From contig JACCTF010000696.1 in the NCBI GenBank assembly GCA_013812565.1, positions 1 through 6,035 of the forward strand: a stretch of 6,035 nucleotides of DNA, written 5' to 3'. This stretch comes from Pyrinomonadaceae bacterium. GTDB lineage: Bacteria > Acidobacteriota > Blastocatellia > Pyrinomonadales > Pyrinomonadaceae. Of the stretch, positions 1-4,633 are shown in pieces. Positions within the stretch are counted from its first letter, which is position 1; every line of letters starts with the position of its first letter. A model generated the notes under the pieces. It ran no database searches, was not told the origin of the DNA, and saw only the letters and a program-made list of their open reading frames with translations. The translations under genes and the position numbers were made by a program.

Positions 1-55
1 CTGTTATGCCTCGGCCAGTGGAGAGCTAGTGTTGTGTGTGCAAAAAGTTTGTCTT

Positions 56-196
56 CACCACAAAGACACAAAGAAGCACAGAGGTTGCACAGAGGGAAGA
101 TGAAAAGCAAAAGGCACTAAGCTGAAGGCAGCAAGGAAGACTCCGGACTGCTTACATTTCTCCTCGGTTCGCCGTGCCTCTGTACTTTTCTGTGTT
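56..196. repeat. CACAGAG-type imperfect inverted repeat, intergenic
   Basis: The left arm begins at 56 (CACCACAAAGACACAAAG) and runs to 84. Bases 65-84 match the reverse complement of 177-196 at 16 of 20 positions, sharing the block ACAGAGG at the inner ends. A 9-bp direct repeat, GCACAGAGG, occurs at 76-84 and 87-95. The 81 bases between the second copy and the right arm have no coding potential that I can support. Purine-rich 'CACCACAAAGACACAAAG' stretches paired with a complementary arm are, from general knowledge, a common type of dispersed intergenic palindrome in environmental bacteria. That this is one copy of a multi-copy family is inference, since only one copy lies in the window. 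Confidence 0.6.
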
Positions 197-211
197 AAAG
201 ATTTGTGTACC

Positions 212-238
212 CTCGCTAAAGTGAGCCGCCGGAGGCGG
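212..238. repeat. Double hairpin directly after the deacetylase gene
   Basis: Two small hairpins lie side by side: CTCGC-TAAA-GTGAG (212-225, one G-T pair) and CCGCC-GGA-GGCGG (226-238). The second ends two bases from the stop codon of the deacetylase gene on the minus strand, so it would fold at the 3' end of that mRNA. No T tract follows on the minus strand, so it is not a standard intrinsic terminator, although it could protect the transcript end. The TTTA/TAAA-loop hairpin next to a GCC/GGC hairpin resembles the element at 4515-4585. Confidence 0.5.
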
Positions 239-240
239 TC

Positions 241-1263
241 TTATTCTTTGACCGTGTCTCCGGTGCTGCCCCTTCTCGCGTGAGCTTTCCGCTGTAACTC
301 TCGTAGCGCGCGGTACCCGATGCGCTTGACGCCCTGGCCGTCCAGAAGCTGGCGTATCTCCGGGTCTTTCGTGAACAACTGATGTTCGGTTGCGCGGTCC
401 TGCCAGGAGTTGGTGATGTGTTGCATCTCTTCTCCGGGCAGCGCCGCATGGATGAGCATCTCTGTCACGCCGGGCTTTAAATCACGCAGCATGCGCTTCC
501 AGTAGTCCGTGATTGACTCCCCCTGTTTGCGCGGATCATAAATCAAGTAGTCTGGATAGATGATGCCGTCCATGTCTAACTGCCCGCGTTGATGCCCGCC
601 GCCGCCCCGCGCCAATGTCGCTTGTGAACCCATCCTGATGGGCAGGTCAAACTCCTTCGCGAGCTTTCGATACACCTGAAAATATTGTTCGTTGAATTGC
701 AGCGCTCCCATGTGCGAATCGAGATGCGTGACATCTACACCAGCAGCGAGCGCCTTCTTGATCTGCGCGCGAGCTTCCCGTTCGGCTTGCTCCGGCGTGG
801 CGTTCGTGTAGACGCTTCGTGTGTCCGGCCACAGATAGCCCTGCGGATCGACGAGACCCGACACTTCGGATCTGCTCGCCACCGGTCCCCATTTGTAACC
901 CTTCCACTCGCTGGTATGCGTCAGATGCAAACCGAAGTCTGAGTTCGGATGCGCCTTGGCATAAGCCGCAATCTCCGGGAACCAGGGGCAGGGAACCATG
1001 ATGGTCGCGCTCGTCATCAATCCGTTCTCCAGCGCATCAATCGTCGCCGCGTTCGCCGCGTGGCTCATGCCGACATCGTCGCCGTTGATGATCAGTAGCT
1101 TGTCGGTCGCTTTGAATCCGAGCCGCTCGGCCAGAGTCGGCGCGGCGCTCGCGGTAGTGGCGGGAGACTGAGCCGGCGGCTTCGGTTGATGGTTGTGCCC
1201 CGGCCGGGCGAATAGCAAAGTCGGTAGAATAAAGATTAGAAGCAACGCCGGACGTTTTCTCAT
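241..1263 (-). CDS. Secreted YdjC/ChbG-like carbohydrate deacetylase
   Basis: This encodes a 340-residue protein of the YdjC/ChbG family, metal-dependent enzymes that remove acetyl groups from N-acetylated sugars such as chitooligosaccharides. Residues 1-19 (MRKRPALLLIFILPTLLFA) look like a signal peptide cut before Arg20. A Pro/Ala-rich linker to about residue 43 follows, so the enzyme probably acts outside the cytoplasm. The family's metal and catalytic residues are in place: Asp62-Asp63 in NGDDVG, His113 in GLHLTHT and His184 in THLDSHMG. The reading frame continues upstream to an ATG at 1371, but the start at 1263 is preferred because AGGAG (1272-1276) lies 8 nt before it and the signal peptide starts there. 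The longer version would also overlap the preceding gene. It is the last of three minus-strand genes, 97 bp after the membrane protein gene. The exact substrate is unknown, and nothing nearby points to chitin use. Confidence 0.85.
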   Translation of the reverse strand: MRKRPALLLIFILPTLLFARPGHNHQPKPPAQSPATTASAAPTLAERLGFKATDKLLIINGDDVGMSHAANAATIDALENGLMTSATIMVPCPWFPEIAAYAKAHPNSDFGLHLTHTSEWKGYKWGPVASRSEVSGLVDPQGYLWPDTRSVYTNATPEQAEREARAQIKKALAAGVDVTHLDSHMGALQFNEQYFQVYRKLAKEFDLPIRMGSQATLARGGGGHQRGQLDMDGIIYPDYLIYDPRKQGESITDYWKRMLRDLKPGVTEMLIHAALPGEEMQHITNSWQDRATEHQLFTKDPEIRQLLDGQGVKRIGYRALRELQRKAHARRGSTGDTVKE

Positions 1264-1271
1264 CGCTGAAT

Positions 1272-1276
1272 CTCCT
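1272..1276 (-). promoter_or_regulatory. Ribosome binding site fixing the deacetylase start
   Basis: The minus strand reads AGGAG here, 8 nt before the ATG at 1263-1261. It decides for this start over the in-frame ATG 36 codons upstream. Confidence 0.75.
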
Positions 1277-1360
1277 GTGGGTACGCCGAATGATGAAGCG
1301 GGAACTGCCGTCCGAGAGGAAAGCGGGCATGCGGAGGTGGCAGGCGACAATCCGTCCTCA

Positions 1361-1744
1361 TCACATATCAAGCAACGAAAACATCAACAGGCCGCTAAAC
1401 ATAACCGAGACGACGCCCGCAACAACGAACTCCCACGACCGCTCAATGGAGACGCGCGATGACATTCGCAGGACGTGTTTGGGAAAGGTGAAATAGACAA
1501 AGCTCTTTAGCACATAGCCCCACCCGATGATGGTCAGAAGCATTGGGATCCCGGCCCATACGTTATGGAAGGAAACGATCAGCGCGCCCATCGGAAGGTG
1601 CAGGAGAGCAACGATGAAAACGCCCGCTGCACCTTGGCGGCGAAGCATGATGAAGAACTCGGCCCAGGCGCGTGCTTGAACGATGTGGGACATGCCTATG
1701 ACAAAGAAAGAGATGACGGCGATCTTCTGGATGGATAACTCCAT
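1361..1744 (-). CDS. Four-helix integral membrane protein, unknown function
   Basis: This is a 127-residue hydrophobic protein that I do not recognise. Four likely membrane helices lie at about residues 5-23, 38-59, 62-85 and 104-125. Charged segments between them (RAWAEFF then RRQ at 25-37; PKHVLRMSSRVSIERS at 88-103) suit a small inner-membrane protein with cytoplasmic loops. His20, His49, His60 and His90 sit in or near the helices, but no known motif is evident. A good ribosome binding site, AGGAAGG (1750-1756), lies 5 nt before the ATG. The gene follows the Nramp gene by 63 bp in the same direction and may be on its transcript. That proximity is the only hint of a role and does not show involvement in metal transport. 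The clear start, RBS and continuous hydrophobic pattern make it a real gene. Confidence 0.75.
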   Translation of the reverse strand: MELSIQKIAVISFFVIGMSHIVQARAWAEFFIMLRRQGAAGVFIVALLHLPMGALIVSFHNVWAGIPMLLTIIGWGYVLKSFVYFTFPKHVLRMSSRVSIERSWEFVVAGVVSVMFSGLLMFSLLDM

Positions 1745-1779
1745 GGATACCTTCCTTTCACCTCGGCCCCAAACGCGCC

Positions 1780-1805
1780 CCGCGATGCCTTTCGGACATG
1801 CGCGG
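1780..1805 (-). other. GAAA-tetraloop hairpin behind the Nramp stop codon
   Basis: On the minus strand, CCGCGCATGTCC and GGCATCGCGG pair around a GAAA loop. This gives 10 base pairs with two single-base bulges, beginning 2 nt after the Nramp TAA. GNRA-type loops are unusually stable in RNA. The sequence that follows is GGCGCGTTTGGGG with no T tract, so it is not a classical terminator. It may stabilise the upstream Nramp message or reduce read-through into the membrane protein gene. Confidence 0.5.
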
Positions 1806-1807
1806 CT

Positions 1808-3163
1808 TTAAGTCAGCCACCCGCGAAACGTTTGGAACAGCAGCCAGATATTGAGTGAAGCGATCACGATGGCGATGCCCCACGCGAGCACCTTGCGCCA
1901 CAGTGGATTGACGAACTCGCCCATCTTAAGCCGATCACTTGTAAACATCACCAGCGGGAACACGGCGAAGCTGAGTTGCAGGCTAAGGATTACTTGGCTG
2001 AAGATTAAAAGCTTCCCGGTACCCGACTCGCCGTACAGCGCAGTAACAATCACGGCGGGCACAATCGCGATTAAGCGCGTAATCAACCGACGTAGCCACG
2101 GCCGCAGGCGGATGTTAAGAAATCCTTCCATGACAATTTGCCCGGCGAGCGTGCCCGTCAAAGTCGAGTTCTGACCGGAAGCAAGCAGCGCGACGGCAAA
2201 AAGCGTGCTCGCACCCGTGACGCCCAAGAGCGGTGACAGCAATTTGTAAGCGTCGCCTATCTCGGCCACCTCGTAATTGCCCGAACGATAAAAGGTGGCC
2301 GCCGCGACGATCAAAATGGCCGCGTTGATAAAGAGCGCAAACATCAGCGCCACCGTCGAATCGATGGTCGCGAATTTGATCGCTTCGCGTTTGCCTGCCG
2401 GAGTCTGTTCATAGTTGCGCGTCTGCACAATTGAGGAATGCAGATAAAGGTTGTGCGGCATCACCGTTGCGCCGAGGATGCCGATGGCGATGTATAGCAT
2501 CTCCGGGTTGGTAACGATCTGCGGCGAAGGAATGAACCCGTTGAGAATGCCCGCCACGTCCGGGCGCGAGAAAATTATCTCCGCTGCGAAACAGATGCCG
2601 ACCGTCGCTACCATCGTAATCACGACGGCTTCAAGTAAACGAAACCCCCGGTTTTGAAGTGTGAGTAGAATGATGACATCAAGTGCCGTCAAGCAGACGC
2701 CCCAGATGAGCGGAATGCCGAACAGCAGATTGAGGGCGATTGCCGATCCGATCACTTCAGCCAGATCACACGCCGCAATCGCTATTTCGCACAGCACCCA
2801 CAGCCCGAAAGAGACCGGCCGACTGAAATGATCGCGGCACGCTTGCGCGAGATCGCGACCCGTGACAATGCCTAAACGCAAAGCTAAGCTTTGCAGCAGA
2901 ATCGCCATCAAGTTGGAGATCATGATCACGGAGAGCAGCGTGTAGTTGAAGCGCGAGCCGCCCGCGAGATCAGTAGCCCAGTTGCCCGGGTCCATGTAGC
3001 CGACCGAGACCAAATAACCTGGGCCGGAGAAGGCCAGCATTTTGCGCCAAAACCCGAGACCCTGCGGCACCGCGATTGATCCGTTAACTTCAGGCAAACT
3101 AGCTGTCGGCGAACTTCTCCGCCAGCCGTCGGGTGGAATCACCTTGGTTAAATCACTGTCCAT
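1808..3163 (-). CDS. mntH: Nramp-family Mn2+/Fe2+ transporter, MntH type
   Basis: This is a 451-residue proton-coupled importer of divalent metals (Mn2+, Fe2+) in the cytoplasmic membrane. After a polar N-terminus of about 40 residues comes the helix 1 signature [11 protein letters not shown], with metal ligands Asp58 and Asn61. Helix 6 carries the second signature, [13 protein letters not shown], with Met235 and His237; the methionine is the known selectivity ligand for transition metals over Ca2+ and Mg2+. The conserved [13 protein letters not shown] stretch lies at 330-342. About 11 helices fit the family, and the length is slightly above the usual 400-440 because of the N-terminal tail. 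The ATG at 3163 has AGGTG (3168-3172) only 4 nt upstream, a rather short spacing. A terminator separates the gene from the perR-dps operon upstream, so it should have its own promoter in 3164-3256, where I could not identify one. No PerR box, MntR-like site or Mn riboswitch is evident there. Confidence 0.93.
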   Translation of the reverse strand: MDSDLTKVIPPDGWRRSSPTASLPEVNGSIAVPQGLGFWRKMLAFSGPGYLVSVGYMDPGNWATDLAGGSRFNYTLLSVIMISNLMAILLQSLALRLGIVTGRDLAQACRDHFSRPVSFGLWVLCEIAIAACDLAEVIGSAIALNLLFGIPLIWGVCLTALDVIILLTLQNRGFRLLEAVVITMVATVGICFAAEIIFSRPDVAGILNGFIPSPQIVTNPEMLYIAIGILGATVMPHNLYLHSSIVQTRNYEQTPAGKREAIKFATIDSTVALMFALFINAAILIVAAATFYRSGNYEVAEIGDAYKLLSPLLGVTGASTLFAVALLASGQNSTLTGTLAGQIVMEGFLNIRLRPWLRRLITRLIAIVPAVIVTALYGESGTGKLLIFSQVILSLQLSFAVFPLVMFTSDRLKMGEFVNPLWRKVLAWGIAIVIASLNIWLLFQTFRGWLT

Positions 3164-3256
3164 TATTCACCTGTTCACTTTATGTTTCGTACAAGGCTGT
3201 GACACGACAAGACCGTTCTTTGAATTTTGGCTGGGGCTGGTTTCAACGAGTGAGGT

Positions 3257-3297
3257 AAAAGAAAAGGGAAGGTCGCTTTAGTCAGTGACACTTCCCT
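3257..3297 (-). terminator. Intrinsic terminator of the perR-dps operon
   Basis: On the minus strand, AGGGAAG (3297-3291) pairs with CTTCCCT (3271-3265). The stem continues inward through GTC/GAC, a G-U pair and two more pairs past a single bulged base, to a 6-nt loop. TTTTCTTTT (3265-3257) follows at once; its first T is also the last base of the stem. It lies 54 nt after the dps stop codon and faces the right way to end the operon before the Nramp gene. Confidence 0.75.
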
Positions 3298-3308
3298 GAT
3301 ACTGCTGC

Positions 3309-3340
3309 TGCCGCTTGTAATTAGCAAGCAACAAGCGGCA
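3309..3340. repeat. Perfect 10-bp inverted repeat after dps
   Basis: TGCCGCTTGT (3309-3318) and ACAAGCGGCA (3331-3340) are exact reverse complements around a 12-nt loop. A shorter alternative fold exists (GCTTG at 3313-3317 with CAAGC at 3325-3329). No T tract follows on either strand. It lies 10 nt beyond the dps stop codon and upstream of the true terminator, so it is best read as a 3'-end stabilising structure or a regulatory palindrome. Confidence 0.55.
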
Positions 3341-3350
3341 CTTCGGGTTA

Positions 3351-3884
3351 TTACGCCGCTGACGCGCTCTTGTTAGTCGCCTGATTAGCAAGCAGGCTGC
3401 GAAGCATCCACGCGGTCTTCTCGTGAACCTGCATGCGCGTCGTTAGGAGATCGGCAGTAGGTTCATCATGAACACGCTCGACCACGGGAAAGACCGAGCG
3501 GGCCGTGCGCACAACCGTCTCTTGAGCTTCAACTAACTGCCGAATCATCTCTTCAGCGCCCGGCGAGCCTTCGTCCTCTTTGATCGAGGTAAGCCGACCA
3601 AATTCCTTGAATGTTCCGGGGGCAGGGAACCCAAGCGCGCGTATGCGCTCTGCTATTTCATCAACCGCTTGGGCCAGTCCCGTGTATTGTTGCTCAAACA
3701 TTAAGTGTAGAGTTTGAAACATCGGGCCGGTCACATTCCAGTGAAAATTATGCGTCTTGAGATACAGCGTATATGTATCAGCGAGCAGCTTAGAGAGTCC
3801 CGCGGCGATCTCGCGGCGGTCATTCTCTTCGATCCCGATGTCGATCGGCATTCCTCTTACTTCAACTCCAATGTTGCTTTGCAC
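3351..3884 (-). CDS. dps: Dps-family ferritin-like DNA-protection protein
   Basis: This is a 177-residue Dps protein. Dps forms 12-subunit cages that oxidise Fe2+ with hydrogen peroxide, store the iron and shield DNA. The inter-subunit ferroxidase ligands are all present with the same spacing as in E. coli Dps: His48 (NFHWNV), His60 and Glu64 ([10 protein letters not shown]), Asp75 and Glu79 (VDEIAER). Glu64 replaces the E. coli Asp, a common variant. Four-helix ferritin-like folding is expected across residues 20-165. The start is GTG at 3884, chosen because AGGAG (3893-3897) lies 8 nt upstream and it avoids overlap with perR. The ATG at 3851 (MPIDIGI) has its AGAGGA abutting the codon, too close, and a longer frame from 3950 would run into perR. 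It follows perR by 19 nt and should share its transcript and peroxide induction. It ends in tandem stops (TAATAA). No lysine-rich DNA-binding tail is obvious at the N-terminus, so DNA binding is uncertain. Confidence 0.93.
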   Translation of the reverse strand: MQSNIGVEVRGMPIDIGIEENDRREIAAGLSKLLADTYTLYLKTHNFHWNVTGPMFQTLHLMFEQQYTGLAQAVDEIAERIRALGFPAPGTFKEFGRLTSIKEDEGSPGAEEMIRQLVEAQETVVRTARSVFPVVERVHDEPTADLLTTRMQVHEKTAWMLRSLLANQATNKSASAA

Positions 3885-3892
3885 TAGCTTAT

Positions 3893-3897
3893 CTCCT
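3893..3897 (-). promoter_or_regulatory. Ribosome binding site selecting the GTG start of dps
   Basis: The minus strand reads AGGAG, 8 nt before GTG (3884-3882) and 6 nt after the perR stop codon (TAA, 3906-3904). Its place in the 19-nt gap suggests that dps is translated from the same message as perR. Confidence 0.7.
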
Positions 3898-3903
3898 ATG
3901 GTT

Positions 3904-4353
3904 TTATGATAAATTCTTTGATCTGTTCTCTGACTGTTTGCACGAAGCACAAACGCCGCGCATCACAAGTTGATAACTCTCAACACAGTAGCCTTCATCC
4001 AAGTTACAACGAGGTACGGCACGCACCGCCGCAGGCTGCACATCTTCGAGCGTGCCGCAGGCGCGGCAGACAAAATGGTGATGCGTTTCGATGAGTGCGT
4101 CGTAACGCGCCACAGCGCCGTCTACGTACAACTCACGCACGAGACCCGCTTCACAGAGCGCATGAAGGGTGTTGTAAATTGTGGCGCGCGAGGCGCGCGG
4201 AAAGCGATTGTTTAAGCGTGCGGTGATTTGATCGGCGGTCGGATGGATGTGATTGCGAATAAGGTAATCGAGCACGGCGAAACGTTGGGGCGTCAACTTC
4301 AAACCGGCGGCGTGCATACGCGATTCAACCTGCAAACGTAATTCAGTAGTCAT
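3904..4353 (-). CDS. perR: PerR-type peroxide-sensing repressor (Fur family)
   Basis: This is a 149-residue Fur-family regulator. Residues 1-80 form the winged-helix DNA-binding domain (LTPQR at 20-24; recognition region [12 protein letters not shown] at 55-66), followed by the dimerisation domain. The regulatory metal ligands match those of Bacillus subtilis PerR, even in numbering: His37, Asp85, His91, His93 and Asp104. Asp at 104, where Fur has Glu, is the feature that marks a PerR; in PerR, His37 and His91 are the residues oxidised by peroxide. The structural zinc site is Cys96-x2-Cys99 and Cys135-x2-Cys138. The ATG at 4353 is preferred over a TTG at 4392, because that TTG is part of the promoter -35. 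The gene is first in an operon with dps, the classic PerR target, and has a PerR-box-like operator over its own promoter. Extra cysteines at 67, 116 and 123 have no assigned role. Confidence 0.9.
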   Translation of the reverse strand: MTTELRLQVESRMHAAGLKLTPQRFAVLDYLIRNHIHPTADQITARLNNRFPRASRATIYNTLHALCEAGLVRELYVDGAVARYDALIETHHHFVCRACGTLEDVQPAAVRAVPRCNLDEGYCVESYQLVMRGVCASCKQSENRSKNLS

Positions 4354-4361
4354 AACGGCCT

Positions 4362-4376
4362 TTAGAATAAGTCTAA
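4362..4376. promoter_or_regulatory. PerR-box-like operator (7-1-7 inverted repeat)
   Basis: TTAGAATAAGTCTAA is an inverted repeat with 7-bp arms around one central base; the arms agree at 6 of 7 positions. It matches the B. subtilis PerR/Fur-type consensus TTATAATnATTATAA at 11 of 14 defined positions. It covers the -10 of the perR promoter and ends 9 bp before the perR ATG, so a bound repressor should block transcription. Autoregulation is inferred from this position and from the PerR identity of the gene. Confidence 0.75.
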
Positions 4377-4392
4377 GTTGAGAAACTGTCAA
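4364..4392 (-). promoter_or_regulatory. Sigma-70-like promoter of perR-dps
   Basis: On the minus strand, a perfect -35 TTGACA (4392-4387) is followed by a 17-bp spacer and the -10 TATTCT (4369-4364, 4 of 6 to consensus). Transcription would start near 4357, leaving only a few bases before the perR ATG at 4353. The PerR-like operator lies over the -10. Confidence 0.75.
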
Positions 4393-4400
4393 GTTGGGTT

Positions 4401-4430
4401 TTGACCGACGCCTGACCGTGCCGTTTTAGT
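4401..4430 (+). promoter_or_regulatory. Possible divergent promoter for the MFS gene
   Basis: TTGACC (4401-4406) is followed after 18 bp by TTTAGT (4425-4430, 4 of 6 to the -10 consensus). It is nearly back to back with the perR -35 and would give a leader of about 195 nt containing the palindromic repeat. A closer alternative is TATATA at 4602-4607, but it has no good -35. This is a weak call. Confidence 0.3.
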
Positions 4431-4514
4431 TAAGATGCGGCGAAGACTTGCCCCTGGTTACGCTTTGCTGTACACCCAACAATAGAGTTCACGAGAAAGA
4501 TTTGGCGGATACTC

Positions 4515-4585
4515 GTTTGGAGTGCCGACTTTAGTTGGGCTTCTCACCGCCGTGCATAACCCGCCTGAAGGCGAAGCTCCAAAAC
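4515..4585. repeat. Palindromic intergenic repeat, REP-like
   Basis: The outer arms TTTGGAG (4516-4522) and CTCCAAA (4577-4583) are inverted and each continues into further similar sequence. Inside are two hairpins: CCGAC-TTTA-GTTGG (4525-4538, one G-T pair) and CGCC-TGAA-GGCG (4562-4573). This outer-palindrome-plus-two-hairpins layout is typical of dispersed palindromic elements (REP/BIME-like). It lies in the presumed leader or upstream region of the MFS gene and ends 31 bp before its RBS. Membership of a genome-wide family is inference; the double hairpin at 212-238 is the only similar structure in the window. Confidence 0.55.
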
Positions 4586-4633
4586 TCATTTTCTTGAAAG
4601 CTATATACAGACGCTTAAAGGGAAGCAAACTTA

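Noticed and set aside
76..95. CRISPR-like repeat (two copies of GCACAGAGG)
   Set aside because: Only two 9-bp copies with a 2-bp gap, no spacers and no cas genes; it belongs to the larger inverted repeat.
1264..1371. Longer N-terminus for the deacetylase, from an ATG at 1371
   Set aside because: It would overlap the membrane protein gene, lacks a clear RBS, and puts 36 residues in front of a well-formed signal peptide that has its own AGGAG.
3164..3256. PerR box, MntR site, Mn riboswitch or clear promoter in front of Nramp
   Set aside because: I searched both strands by eye. TTGAAA and TTGTCG have no -10 at good spacing, and only a short GTGACAC palindrome was seen.
3885..3950. Longer N-terminus for Dps, from 3950
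   Set aside because: It overlaps perR by 47 bp. The GTG at 3884 has an ideal AGGAG spacing and lies outside perR.
4354..4392. TTG start 13 codons upstream for PerR
   Set aside because: This TTG is the first half of the perfect TTGACA -35, so it would not be in the transcript from that promoter.
4435..4485. 16-codon leader-peptide-like ORF upstream of the MFS gene (MRRRLAPGYALLYTQQ)
   Set aside because: No Shine-Dalgarno sequence, no run of regulatory codons and no attenuator-like hairpin with a T tract behind it.
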